Source: Chryseobacterium sp. Leaf180
Lineage (GTDB): Bacteria > Bacteroidota > Bacteroidia > Flavobacteriales > Weeksellaceae
Assembly (NCBI RefSeq): GCF_001424585.1
Contig: NZ_LMPJ01000001.1
Span: 853,100 to 917,099, forward strand
Length of the DNA: 64,000 nucleotides
Reading direction: 5' to 3'
The position numbers and the translations under genes were made by a program. Positions 35,024 through 43,904 of the stretch are shown here, piece by piece (the first letter of the stretch is position 1; the number at the start of each line of letters is the position of its first letter). The notes under the pieces were generated by a model that was not told the DNA's origin, searched no databases, and saw only the letters and a program-made list of their open reading frames with translations.

Positions 35024-37423
35024 ATGAAGGTGAGCGAGAACTGTTTCCATTGTGGACAAGACTTAGAAAAGGAGAGAATTTCATTCGACGACAAAATTTT
35101 TTGCTGCAACGGATGCAGATCGGTCTATGAAATCCTAAACATCAATCATTTAACTAATTTTTACAATCTAAATAAAAAATCGGGAATCCGCCCAAGCGAC
35201 GAAAATAATTCTCAGTTTGATTATCTCGATACGCAGGAAATTTTCAATAAAATCACAGATTTTTCGGAAGGAAATACAACGCTTGTTACTTTTAAAATTC
35301 CGGTGATTCATTGCTCCTCTTGCATCTGGCTTTTAGAAAGCCTGCATACAATCAATAAAGATATTCGTTACGCTCAGGTAAATTTTACAAGAAAAACCAT
35401 TCAGATTGCTTTTAATCAAAATGAATTAAAGCTTAGCGGCTTGGCGAAATTTTTAACCAATCTTGGTTACAAACCCGCTATTAACCTCGAAACTGCTGAG
35501 AAAAAAGATGATAATCTAGATAAATCGCTTTTGGTAAAACTCGCGATTGCCGGTTTTGCTTTCGGAAACGGAATGTTTCTCGCCTTCCCAGAGTACATTG
35601 GTGGCGGTGATGTCTGGATGGAGCATTACAAAGGACTTTTCAGGATTTTAATGATGATTTTGGCAATGCCTGTCGTGCTTTATTCCGCCTCAGATTATTA
35701 TAAATCGGCTTGGTTTGGTCTAAAAAACGGAATTGTAAACATCGATGTCCCGATTGTTTTGGGAATTTTTGTTCTCTTCGGACGAAGCGTTTACGAGATC
35801 GCCACAAACTACGGTCCGGGATATTTTGATACGCTTTGCGGCTTGCTTTTCTTCATGCTTTTGGGTAAATTTTTCCAGAAGCGCACATACAGTTCGTTAT
35901 CGTATGACCGTGATTATAAGTCGTTTTACCCAATTGCGGTGACTAAAGTTGACTTTGGCGGCAAGCAGAAAAACATTCTGCTTTCAGATATAAAAGTGGG
36001 CGATAGAATTTTGGTGAGAAATCATGAGATCATTCCTGTTGATGCAATTTTGATAACCGGTGACGGAAATATTGACAACAGTTTCATAACCGGAGAAAGC
36101 GAAAGTATCACCAAGCAGCCTGGCGACAAGATTTTTGCCGGTGGAAAACAGATCGGTTCTTCGCTGGAACTTGAAGTGATCAAAAACGTTGACCAAAGTT
36201 ATCTGACGCAGCTCTGGAATAAAGAAGCTTTCAAAAAACATGAAACCGGACTCGACACTCTCATCAACAATGTCAGTAAATATTTTACGTTTATCATTTT
36301 GGGAATCGCTGTAATTTCCGGGATTTACTGGTATTTCATTGATCTTGAAAAAATGTTTCAGGTGATTTCTGCGATCCTGATTATTGCCTGCCCATGTGCG
36401 CTTGCATTGTCTTCGCCGTTCACTTTCGGTCACATTATGAGGATTTTAGGCCGGAATAAATTTTATGTAAAAGATGCATTAACGATCGAAAAAATTTCTA
36501 AAATCGACACTGTGGTTTTTGATAAAACAGGAACTATTACGCAGCGAAAAAAGAGCAACATCAGATACGAAGGCGCAGAAATGAGTGATTTTGATCTGCA
36601 GAATATCAAAACTTTGCTTAAAAACTCCAATCATCCGCTGTCAAAGTCGCTGTACGAGTTTTTAGAAACTGAAGATCCGTATTTTCCGGTGAGCGGTTTT
36701 CAGGAAATTTCCGGGAAAGGATATGAAGGTGAAGTGCGTGGCGCTATGTATAAAATCGGTTCTGCAGCATTTAATTTGCAGGAAGGAAAAAATCTTGAAA
36801 CAGCAGTTTTCATCAGTAAAGACGATAACTTTTTAGGTAAATTTATTTTTAAAAATGAATACCGTTTAAACTTAAAAAATCTCTTTACACAACTTTCAAA
36901 ATTCAAAATTTTTATATTGAGTGGCGATAATTCTTCGGAGGAAAAACAGCTTAGCGAGATTATTCCGAATAACAGCGGAATGGCTTTTAGCCAGAGCCCG
37001 GAAGACAAACTGAATTTCATTAAAAACCTTCAGGATAACGGCAGCAAAGTAATGATGCTTGGCGATGGCCTGAACGATGCTGGAGCACTGAAACAGAGCA
37101 ATGTAGGAATTGCAATTTCAGATGATTCCAACTCATTTACACCTTCCTCTGATGTAATTATGAACGGTGAAAAGGTTTCTTATCTCGACCGGTATCTTAA
37201 TGTCTGCAAAGGTTCGATGAAGATTGTAAAGATGACTTTTGTGATCAGTTTTATGTACAACATCGTTGGTTTGAGCTTCGCAGTAACCGGTCATATGGAT
37301 CCGCTTTTTGCGGCTATTCTGATGCCGATAAGTTCAATCACCGTGATTGCATTTACAACACTTTCGACGTGGATTTTAGGCAGAAAATATTTTAACACGA
37401 AAAACCTAACAAGCGTTATTTAG
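35024..37423 (+). CDS. ccoI: Copper-transporting P1B-type ATPase, CcoI/FixI
   Basis: A 799-aa P-type ATPase that supplies copper for cbb3 oxidase assembly. The N-terminus has a Cys-rich metal-binding segment (CFHCGQ, then CCNGC), then an HMA domain with HCSSCIW (about 96-102). Membrane helices surround the CPC motif (IIACPCALALSS, about 456). Catalytic parts are the phosphorylated Asp in FDKTGTITQ (about 500), the HP motif (NHPLSKS) and GDGLNDAGAL (about 680). First gene of the cbb3 cluster, with ccoS following after a 96-bp gap holding a second promoter candidate. Confidence 0.95.
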   Translation: MKVSENCFHCGQDLEKERISFDDKIFCCNGCRSVYEILNINHLTNFYNLNKKSGIRPSDENNSQFDYLDTQEIFNKITDFSEGNTTLVTFKIPVIHCSSCIWLLESLHTINKDIRYAQVNFTRKTIQIAFNQNELKLSGLAKFLTNLGYKPAINLETAEKKDDNLDKSLLVKLAIAGFAFGNGMFLAFPEYIGGGDVWMEHYKGLFRILMMILAMPVVLYSASDYYKSAWFGLKNGIVNIDVPIVLGIFVLFGRSVYEIATNYGPGYFDTLCGLLFFMLLGKFFQKRTYSSLSYDRDYKSFYPIAVTKVDFGGKQKNILLSDIKVGDRILVRNHEIIPVDAILITGDGNIDNSFITGESESITKQPGDKIFAGGKQIGSSLELEVIKNVDQSYLTQLWNKEAFKKHETGLDTLINNVSKYFTFIILGIAVISGIYWYFIDLEKMFQVISAILIIACPCALALSSPFTFGHIMRILGRNKFYVKDALTIEKISKIDTVVFDKTGTITQRKKSNIRYEGAEMSDFDLQNIKTLLKNSNHPLSKSLYEFLETEDPYFPVSGFQEISGKGYEGEVRGAMYKIGSAAFNLQEGKNLETAVFISKDDNFLGKFIFKNEYRLNLKNLFTQLSKFKIFILSGDNSSEEKQLSEIIPNNSGMAFSQSPEDKLNFIKNLQDNGSKVMMLGDGLNDAGALKQSNVGIAISDDSNSFTPSSDVIMNGEKVSYLDRYLNVCKGSMKIVKMTFVISFMYNIVGLSFAVTGHMDPLFAAILMPISSITVIAFTTLSTWILGRKYFNTKNLTSVI

Positions 37424-37453
37424 ATTAGATTTAAATTAATCTGGAGGCTGTTT

Positions 37454-37471
37454 TAATGATGAATGTCATTA
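37454..37471. promoter_or_regulatory. CRP/FNR-type box upstream of ccoS-ccoNO
   Basis: TAATGA-TGAATG-TCATTA is a perfect inverted repeat with the TGA-N6-TCA pattern, 49 bases before the ccoS start. TAnnTTTG boxes follow at 37480 (TAATTTTG) and 37504 (TAAATTTG). With the second, the box centre would lie about 52 bp before the start point. It suggests separate control of the structural oxidase genes. Confidence 0.5.
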
Positions 37472-37503
37472 TTTTTCACTAATTTTGAGACCCGAAAATG
37501 GGC

Positions 37504-37511
37504 TAAATTTG
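37504..37511 (+). promoter_or_regulatory. Possible -7 promoter box of ccoS-ccoNO
   Basis: TAAATTTG fits TAnnTTTG and lies 9 bases before the ccoS ATG. An alternative box, TAATTTTG, is at 37480-37487. Which is used cannot be decided from sequence. Confidence 0.4.
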
Positions 37512-37519
37512 TTGTCTAA

Positions 37520-37729
37520 ATGGATATATTATATTTAATGATCCTTTGCAGTGTTTCGCTGGCTGCCGTTTTTTTGGTTGTTTTTATCATAAATGCCAGA
37601 AGAGGTCAGTTTGAGGATGATGAATCGCCCGCTGTACGTATTCTTTTTGATGACGAAATAAAGGAGGAAAAGCCTTTAAACGAAGAAAAAAGTAAAAAAG
37701 AAAAAAGTAAAAAAGAAAAAAGTGAATAG
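37520..37729 (+). CDS. ccoS: cbb3 oxidase assembly protein CcoS
   Basis: A 69-aa single-pass membrane protein needed for cofactor insertion into cbb3 oxidase. The membrane segment is LYLMILCSVSLAAVFLVVFI, followed by NARRGQFEDDESPAVRILFD, the hallmark GQFED-type stretch of CcoS. The C-terminus is a low-complexity repeat (KSKKEKSKKEKSE). It starts before ccoNO with 5 bases between the genes. Confidence 0.92.
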   Translation: MDILYLMILCSVSLAAVFLVVFIINARRGQFEDDESPAVRILFDDEIKEEKPLNEEKSKKEKSKKEKSE

Positions 37730-37734
37730 TTTTT

Positions 37735-39996
37735 ATGGAGACACAAAAGTTTAGTTATGACAACAGTATTGTTCGGGCATTCCTATACGCTACCATAGTT
37801 TTTGGTATTATCGGATTCCTGTTCGGGCTTACAGCAGCATTGATGCTTTTCTATCCTGAACTTCCGGAGTTTTTATTCGGAACCGATGATAAGACGATTA
37901 CCAGTCTCTCGTCCGGAAACATACAGGGTCTGATCAATACACAAGGTGCTTTCGGATTTGGTAGAATAAGAATGCTGCACACCTCTACGGTGATTTTCGC
38001 ATTTGTAATGAATATTGTTTACGTAGGTGTATATTACTCACTGCAACGTTTGCTAAAAACAAGAATGTACAGCGATACTCTATCGTGGATACATTTCTGG
38101 ACTTGGCAGATCATGATTCTTGTAACTTACGTTACATTCTTCATGGGTATCAACACCTCAAAAGAATACGCAGAGCACGAATGGCCGATTGATATTTTGA
38201 TCGCCTTCTCATGGATTATATTTGGAGCAAATATGTTCCTTACGATATCAAAAAGAAGAGTACGCCATTTATATGTTGCTATCTGGTTCTACATCGGAAC
38301 ATGGATCGCGGTGGTAATGCTTCACATCTTCAACAATCTTGAAGTTCCGTTATCTTTCGCAGGCTGGAAGTCTTATTCCGCATATGCTGGGGTAAAAGAT
38401 GCGATTGTACAGTGGTGGTATGGTCACAATGCAGTAGCATTTGTATTGACGACACCGGTCTTAGGTTTGATGTATTATTTCCTTCCTAAAGCTGCAGACA
38501 GACCGGTTTTCTCTTATAAACTTTCAATTATTCACTTCTGGTCTTTAATTTTTGTTTACATCTGGGCTGGTCCTCACCACCTTCAGTATACGGCACTTCC
38601 GGCTTGGGCACAGGCTGTAGGTACAGGTTTCTCCATCATGCTTATTGCACCATCTTGGGGTGGAATGCTGAATGGCCTTCTTACTTTAAGAGGAGCATGG
38701 GATAAAGTAAGAGAAAATCCTATTTTGAAATTCTTCGTAGTGGCGGTTACCTGCTACGGTATGGCGACTTTCGAAGGACCACTCTTGGCAACAAAAAATA
38801 TCAACAAAATCGGTCACTTTACCGATTGGGTTATTGGTCACGTTCACGTGGGCGCTTTAGGCTGGAATGGTTTTATGGCATTTGGTGTGATCTATTATTT
38901 GGTACCCATCTTGTGGAGAACTAAACTATACTCTGTAAAATTAGCTAACTGGCATTTCTGGTTAGGAACATTAGGGATTATCTTCTACGCAGTGCCGATG
39001 TACATCGCAGGATTTACACAAGGTCTGATGTGGAAGCAATTTAACCCAGACGGAACACTTCTTTGGAAAAACTGGCTAGATACCGTTACGGCGATTATTC
39101 CATATTACAGACTGAGATTTGTAGGTGGTTTATTCTATCTTTCAGGAGGTTTATTAATGGTAGCTAACGTTGTGGCTACTGTTAGAAAAGGATCTTTCCA
39201 GAAAGATGTACCGGCAGAAGCTCCAGCTTTGGCAAACATCAGCAACAAAAGAAAAGAAGGCGAGGGAACTCACCTCTGGTTAGAGAGAATGCCAGTATTA
39301 CTGGGAATTCTATCTTTTATCACGATTTCAATTGGTAGTTCGGTAGAAATTATTCCTACATTATCTTTGAAGAAAAGTGTACCGACCATTTCTGCGGTGA
39401 AGCCTTATTCACCATTAGAATTAGAAGGTAGAGATTTATATATCCGTGAAGGCTGTAATTCTTGTCACTCGCAGATGATCAGGCCTTTCCGTGATGAGAT
39501 TGTAAGATTTAACGGTAAAAACGGGCAGTATTCGAAAGCCGGAGAATTTATTTACGACAGACCTTTCCTTTGGGGATCAAAAAGAACGGGTCCGGATTTG
39601 CATCGGGAAGGTGGGAAAAACCCAAGTTCATGGCATTACAAACACATGTATAACCCAAGATCAACTTCTGCAGGTTCAATTATGCCACGTTTTCCTTGGT
39701 TGATTGCCAATAATCTTGACAGAACCAAAATGATTGATAAAATGGTTTTGATGAAGCAGGCGTTTGATGTTCCTTACTCAAAAGCAGAGATCGATTCGGC
39801 AAACAAATGGGCAGACAATCAGGCCGTGAAAATTGTTAAAGATATTTACAACGAAGCTCCGGATTTGAAAAAAGCCTACTCAAACCGTCCGAAAGGAGAA
39901 CTTGAGCGTAAAGAGATTGTAGCTTTGATTTCTTATCTTCAGAGATTAGGAACTGACATCAAAACTACAGAGATCAAAACTGCCAGTAATAATTAA
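37735..39996 (+). CDS. ccoNO: cbb3-type cytochrome c oxidase subunits I/II fused (CcoN-CcoO)
   Basis: The catalytic core of the microaerobic terminal oxidase. The 753-aa product joins CcoN (about 1-500) and CcoO (about 545-753). CcoN has 12 or so helices with haem and copper histidines in RMLHTSTVIF, WWYGHNAVAF, WAGPHHLQYT and GHVHVGALGWNGF. CcoO has one CxxCH haem motif in GCNSCHSQMIRPF (Cys about 574) and the Met-ligand region. Fusion of N and O is typical of Bacteroidetes. Complete and in frame. Confidence 0.97.
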   Translation: METQKFSYDNSIVRAFLYATIVFGIIGFLFGLTAALMLFYPELPEFLFGTDDKTITSLSSGNIQGLINTQGAFGFGRIRMLHTSTVIFAFVMNIVYVGVYYSLQRLLKTRMYSDTLSWIHFWTWQIMILVTYVTFFMGINTSKEYAEHEWPIDILIAFSWIIFGANMFLTISKRRVRHLYVAIWFYIGTWIAVVMLHIFNNLEVPLSFAGWKSYSAYAGVKDAIVQWWYGHNAVAFVLTTPVLGLMYYFLPKAADRPVFSYKLSIIHFWSLIFVYIWAGPHHLQYTALPAWAQAVGTGFSIMLIAPSWGGMLNGLLTLRGAWDKVRENPILKFFVVAVTCYGMATFEGPLLATKNINKIGHFTDWVIGHVHVGALGWNGFMAFGVIYYLVPILWRTKLYSVKLANWHFWLGTLGIIFYAVPMYIAGFTQGLMWKQFNPDGTLLWKNWLDTVTAIIPYYRLRFVGGLFYLSGGLLMVANVVATVRKGSFQKDVPAEAPALANISNKRKEGEGTHLWLERMPVLLGILSFITISIGSSVEIIPTLSLKKSVPTISAVKPYSPLELEGRDLYIREGCNSCHSQMIRPFRDEIVRFNGKNGQYSKAGEFIYDRPFLWGSKRTGPDLHREGGKNPSSWHYKHMYNPRSTSAGSIMPRFPWLIANNLDRTKMIDKMVLMKQAFDVPYSKAEIDSANKWADNQAVKIVKDIYNEAPDLKKAYSNRPKGELERKEIVALISYLQRLGTDIKTTEIKTASNN

Positions 39997-40013
39997 TAGG
40001 AAAAAAACGTCTT

Positions 40014-40211
40014 ATGATTCCGCAGAACTTTAAAGATATATTATCTAACTCAGAAAACGCTGGTTTGTATCAGACGCTGGCGATGATTTTCTTTATGTTG
40101 TTCTTCGTAGCATTAATTGTGTATGTATTCAGCAGACCGAAGAAATATTACAAAGAAGAAGAGCACGCACCACTTGGGGACGACGAAGACGATTTTAATA
40201 ATAAAATATAA
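40014..40211 (+). CDS. ccoQ: Small cbb3 oxidase subunit (CcoQ-like)
   Basis: A 65-aa protein with one membrane helix (LAMIFFMLFFVALIVYVF, about 22-39), followed by SRPKKYYKEEEHAPLGDDED. This layout, between ccoNO and ccoP, matches CcoQ, which stabilises the complex. The sequence is poorly conserved in general, so the name rests on position and shape. Confidence 0.85.
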   Translation: MIPQNFKDILSNSENAGLYQTLAMIFFMLFFVALIVYVFSRPKKYYKEEEHAPLGDDEDDFNNKI

Positions 40212-40220
40212 AACTATCTT

Positions 40221-41099
40221 ATGAAACAGAGAACACCGGTTTTTGTAAACATCCTCATAATAGTAGGGCTGCTCACAGTTTTCTATTACCTGTTTGTACA
40301 AAGCTATTCGTTTTTTGCCTCACCGTATTTTTGGGGAACTGTTGCCATCGCTGCTATTTTGGCTTTCATACATAATGCTCTTGGAGATATTATTGAAAAT
40401 AATAAGTTTAAAAAACTTTCAGAAGAAGAAAAGGCAGTTTATCTTCAGGAAAAGAAAATTCCTTTTCTGAAAAGAACATATGACAGCGCGTTCAAAAAGC
40501 AGACAGCTACAGAAGAGAAAGATATCCTTATCGATCATGGTTTCGACGGAATTATGGAGCTCGACAACCAGCTTCCTAAATGGTGGGTTGGTTTGTTCTA
40601 CTTCGGTACTGTTTTCTGTATCGTGTATGTAAGTGCCTATGTTTTCACAGATTTCGCAAGTCCTATCAAAGAATATGAAGCAGAATACCGTGAGCAGAGT
40701 GCTGCAGTAGAAAAATATTTGGCCGAACAGCCGCCGGTTACTATAGAATCTGCTGCGTTCTCTGAAGACAATATCGCTGCCGGTAAAGAGGTATTCCAGA
40801 CCAACTGCGTATCATGTCACTCAGAAGGTGGCCGTGGTGGTATTGGTCCCAACCTTACTGATGGATTCTGGCACAATCAGCCTGAAAAGACTTTATTTAA
40901 AAACGTTTTTCATGTTGTAGAAAATGGAGTTACGGGAACTGCAATGCAGGCTTGGGGTAAAAACGGAGTTTTATCCGGTACAGAAATTCAGAATGTAGCA
41001 GCTTATGTTTACTCAATCAACCAGCTTCAAAAACCAATCACGGTTGCTGAAGGCGGCGCGCCACCTTACGGTAAAGCAGTGACTTGGGAGAAACAGTAA
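40221..41099 (+). CDS. ccoP: cbb3 oxidase cytochrome c subunit CcoP (one haem motif)
   Basis: A 292-aa subunit that passes electrons from soluble cytochrome c. Two N-terminal hydrophobic segments, a charged cytoplasmic stretch, then the WWVGLFYFGTVFCIVYV helix with PLKWWVG-type motif (LPKWWVGLF). One cytochrome domain follows, with NCVSCHSEGGRGGIGPNLTD (Cys about 196) and a possible Met ligand in TAMQAWGK. Proteobacterial CcoP has two haems; only one CxxCH is present here. Confidence 0.93.
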   Translation: MKQRTPVFVNILIIVGLLTVFYYLFVQSYSFFASPYFWGTVAIAAILAFIHNALGDIIENNKFKKLSEEEKAVYLQEKKIPFLKRTYDSAFKKQTATEEKDILIDHGFDGIMELDNQLPKWWVGLFYFGTVFCIVYVSAYVFTDFASPIKEYEAEYREQSAAVEKYLAEQPPVTIESAAFSEDNIAAGKEVFQTNCVSCHSEGGRGGIGPNLTDGFWHNQPEKTLFKNVFHVVENGVTGTAMQAWGKNGVLSGTEIQNVAAYVYSINQLQKPITVAEGGAPPYGKAVTWEKQ

Positions 41100-41126
41100 A
41101 TAAAAAACTTTTAAAACTTATGATTA

Positions 41127-41172
41127 AACATAATTTGTTATTACCGAAAAAATAACAAATTATGTTTTTTCT
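41127..41172 (+). terminator. Strong hairpin terminator between ccoP and ccoG
   Basis: AACATAATTTGTTATT (41127-41142) and AATAACAAATTATGTT (41151-41166) are perfect 16-bp inverted repeats with an 8-nt loop, followed by TTTTCTTTTTT. It lies 28 bases after the ccoP stop and 28 bases before ccoG. It would lower read-through from the structural genes into the assembly genes. Confidence 0.9.
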
Positions 41173-41193
41173 TTTTTAAACACAATACAGAAA

Positions 41194-42648
41194 ATGTCAA
41201 ATACAGAAGTTCCGGAAGCTCGTGGCGGACAGGGACAGGTTTTAGATCCAGAAACGTACCGCGACTCGATTGGTACAATGGAACAGTCTGGGAAACGCAG
41301 ATGGATTTTTCCTAAAAAGCCGAGAGGAAAATACACCAATTACCGGAATCTCGTTAGTTACCTTCTTCTCATTATTTATTTCAGCTTACCTTTTCTAAAA
41401 ATCAACGGAAATCCGGTTTTACTGCTAAATGTTATCGACCGCGAATTCTTCATTTTCGGACAGCCGTTTTATCCTCAGGATTTCTTTATTCTTACGCTTG
41501 GAGCCATTGCCTCATTAATTTTCATCATCGTTTTCACCATCGCGTTCGGAAGAATTTTCTGTGGCTGGATTTGCCCGCAAACGATTTTTATGGAATTTAT
41601 TTTCCGCAAAATTGAATATCTCATTGAAGGCGACCGTAACCGACAGATGAAACTCGACCGCCAGGAATGGAATACGGAGAAAATCTGGAAACGCTCCCTG
41701 AAATGGTCGGTCTACGTTGTAATTTCTTTGGTCATTACCCACTTTATGTTTATGTACATTGTCGGTTACAGCGAAGTTATCCGCATTGTGTCTGAAGGAC
41801 CGTTTGCGCATCCGACAAACTTCATTGTCATGATTCTGCTGGCAGCCGCCTTCTACTTTGTTTTTGCATGGTTCCGTGAGCAGGTTTGCACATTGGTCTG
41901 CCCATACGGAAGGTTGCAGGGTGTTTTGATTGATAAAGAAACCGTGAACGTTTTTTACGATTTTAAAAGAGGTGAAAACAGAAGCAAGTGGCGCAAAGGT
42001 GAAGACAGGAAAGCCGCAGGAAAAGGCGACTGTATCGACTGTTATCAGTGCGTTGTGGTTTGCCCTACCGGAATCGACATTCGCGACGGTCAGCAGCTTG
42101 AATGTATTAACTGTACAGCATGCATCGATGCATGCGACGAAGTGATGGAAAAAGTTGGTTTACCAAAAGGCTTGATCCGCTATGCATCAGAAAAAGAAAT
42201 TGAAGAAGAAATCCCGCACAGATTTACCGCAAGAATGAAAGTTTTTGCCCTGATTCTGGTAGGATTAGTAGGATTTTTGGCGTACCTTCTCACCAGCCGG
42301 GGCGACATTGAAGCAAAGTTTATAAAACCCGCCGGAAGTACGTATTTCCTGAAAGACGGGACGATTACAAACACATACAATTACACATTTTTAAATAAAA
42401 CCAACGAAAAGAAAACCGTAAGCATAAAGGTCATCGAGCCAGCGCACGGCAACATTAACTACAGCAACAGCAGTCACATCATTGTAGACCGAGACAAAAT
42501 TGCTAAAGGCACGATCAGCATCAGTTTCCCGGAGAAAGAAATGAATCTTTCCAAGCAGAATATTACCATTGGTATTTTTGATAAAGACGGGAAAATGATT
42601 GATTCTTACAAAACCTATTTCGAAGGACCATTCAAATTACAATTTTAA
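41194..42648 (+). CDS. ccoG: cbb3 oxidase assembly protein CcoG (RdxA/FixG)
   Basis: A 484-aa polyferredoxin-type membrane protein involved in copper reduction or delivery during cbb3 assembly. Five or so membrane helices carry cysteine pairs in FGRIFCGWICPQTIF and EQVCTLVCPYGRLQ. Two [4Fe-4S] motifs follow, CIDCYQCVVVCP and CINCTACIDACDE (about 280-313). The C-terminus is an Ig-like periplasmic domain from about 380. It is complete, and starts just after the terminator. Confidence 0.95.
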   Translation: MSNTEVPEARGGQGQVLDPETYRDSIGTMEQSGKRRWIFPKKPRGKYTNYRNLVSYLLLIIYFSLPFLKINGNPVLLLNVIDREFFIFGQPFYPQDFFILTLGAIASLIFIIVFTIAFGRIFCGWICPQTIFMEFIFRKIEYLIEGDRNRQMKLDRQEWNTEKIWKRSLKWSVYVVISLVITHFMFMYIVGYSEVIRIVSEGPFAHPTNFIVMILLAAAFYFVFAWFREQVCTLVCPYGRLQGVLIDKETVNVFYDFKRGENRSKWRKGEDRKAAGKGDCIDCYQCVVVCPTGIDIRDGQQLECINCTACIDACDEVMEKVGLPKGLIRYASEKEIEEEIPHRFTARMKVFALILVGLVGFLAYLLTSRGDIEAKFIKPAGSTYFLKDGTITNTYNYTFLNKTNEKKTVSIKVIEPAHGNINYSNSSHIIVDRDKIAKGTISISFPEKEMNLSKQNITIGIFDKDGKMIDSYKTYFEGPFKLQF

Positions 42649-42660
42649 AATTAATCAGAA

Positions 42661-43113
42661 ATGAAGAATATAAGTTGGGGACACGGCGTTATTTTCGCCC
42701 TTGCAGCATTCATGATTTTTATTTTATCCATGCTTTTTCTTTTTCCGAGCGGTAAACAAAACTCTGAGCTCGTTACCGATAATTACTACGAAGAAGAACT
42801 GGAATATCAAACCGTGATCGATGCCAAGCAGGCCGCAGATACATTGAAAATAAAGCCGCAGTATTCTCAAAATCCTGCCGGAATTACCATTAAATTCCCG
42901 GAAAATGTAAATAACGGAAACTCAAAATTTCATTTTGTGCTCAACCGTACCGACGATAAAAATTTAGATATTAAAAAAGATATCGTTCTCGACGCGACCA
43001 ATTCTTTCCTCATTCCCAAAGCTGTTTTGGTAAACGGAAATTATACTTTGCGCCTAAGCTGGACTAAAGATAAAACTGCGTACCGCCTCGATTATGATGT
43101 GATATGGAAGTAA
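42661..43113 (+). CDS. ccoH: FixH/CcoH-like oxidase assembly protein
   Basis: A 150-aa single-pass membrane protein. The N-terminal helix is WGHGVIFALAAFMIFILSML, followed by VTDNYYEEELEYQTVIDAKQ, a typical FixH stretch (NYYxxxLxYQ). The rest is a beta-rich periplasmic domain. It overlaps the next gene by 10 bases, and it is 12 bases after ccoG. Confidence 0.9.
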   Translation: MKNISWGHGVIFALAAFMIFILSMLFLFPSGKQNSELVTDNYYEEELEYQTVIDAKQAADTLKIKPQYSQNPAGITIKFPENVNNGNSKFHFVLNRTDDKNLDIKKDIVLDATNSFLIPKAVLVNGNYTLRLSWTKDKTAYRLDYDVIWK

Positions 43114-43868
43114 CACTGCTGTTTTCAGCGCTTGCTTTAGGCTTTGCTTCCGGCTTTCACTGCATTGGTATGTGCGGCCCTATTGCGCTATCAATGGGTT
43201 TAACCAAAAAACAGGCGACTAATTTTTACCTTCAAAACCTTACCTATCAGTTTGGCAGAATCATTACGTACGCACTTTTGGGTGCAGTTCTAGGAGTGAT
43301 CGGTCAGGGTTTTCAGATGGCAGGATTTCAGAGATTTCTTACCATAGGCGTTGGCGTTTTGCTGATCATTATGGCGCTGTTTTCATTTGGCGGAAAAGAT
43401 TTTGCCTCAAAAATTCCTTTTCTGTCCAAATTTCTTTTCTCCGTTAAAATGAATTTAGGAAAACTCCTTCAGAAAGCAGATTACCGCTCCCGTTTCTCGA
43501 CCGGAATTCTCAACGGATTTCTTCCCTGCGGAATGGTCTACATGGCGCTCACCGCAAGTTTAGCTTCCGGAGGAATCTGGCAGGGCGCAACGTATATGGC
43601 GGTTTTCGGACTGGGAACTTTGCCTTTTATGTTTGCCGTCGTATTAGCCGGAAATCTCATGAACCAGGCTTTCCGGCAGAAAGTTTTAAAAGTAATTCCG
43701 GTGCTGATGATCCTGCTCGGCGGTTTATTTATTCTCCGTGGCCTCGAACTGGGAATTCCCTACGTATCACCACGTGCCGAAGCCATGCAGATTTCACCAG
43801 ACAATCAGAGCGACTGTCATCTTCCCGGCGATCACAGCACGCATCCGCATAATGCAGACTGTCATTGA
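43104..43868 (+). CDS. TauE/SafE-like (CcoH2/DUF2) family membrane protein
   Basis: A 254-aa membrane protein with about six helices: GFASGFHCIGMCGPIALSMG, then GRIITYALLGAVLGVIGQGF, and later GILNGFLPCGMVYMALTASL. The conserved Cys in HCIGMCGP and in LPCGMVY may carry metal. The C-terminus is His-rich (HLPGDHSTHPHNADCH), suggesting a metal-binding tail. Family members next to cbb3 genes are thought to help copper delivery to the oxidase. It ends the cluster. Confidence 0.88.
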   Translation: MEVTLLFSALALGFASGFHCIGMCGPIALSMGLTKKQATNFYLQNLTYQFGRIITYALLGAVLGVIGQGFQMAGFQRFLTIGVGVLLIIMALFSFGGKDFASKIPFLSKFLFSVKMNLGKLLQKADYRSRFSTGILNGFLPCGMVYMALTASLASGGIWQGATYMAVFGLGTLPFMFAVVLAGNLMNQAFRQKVLKVIPVLMILLGGLFILRGLELGIPYVSPRAEAMQISPDNQSDCHLPGDHSTHPHNADCH

Positions 43869-43884
43869 TAATATCTTTATTGCG

Positions 43885-43892
43885 TATATTTG
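43885..43892 (+). promoter_or_regulatory. Possible -7 promoter box of the TIR gene
   Basis: TATATTTG fits TAnnTTTG, 12 bases before the TIR gene ATG. A TTG 17 bases upstream overlaps the stop of the previous gene; the spacing is shorter than the usual 19 or so. It suggests that the TIR gene may not depend on the cbb3 operon promoter. Confidence 0.3.
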
Positions 43893-43904
43893 AAAAAAAC
43901 AAAA

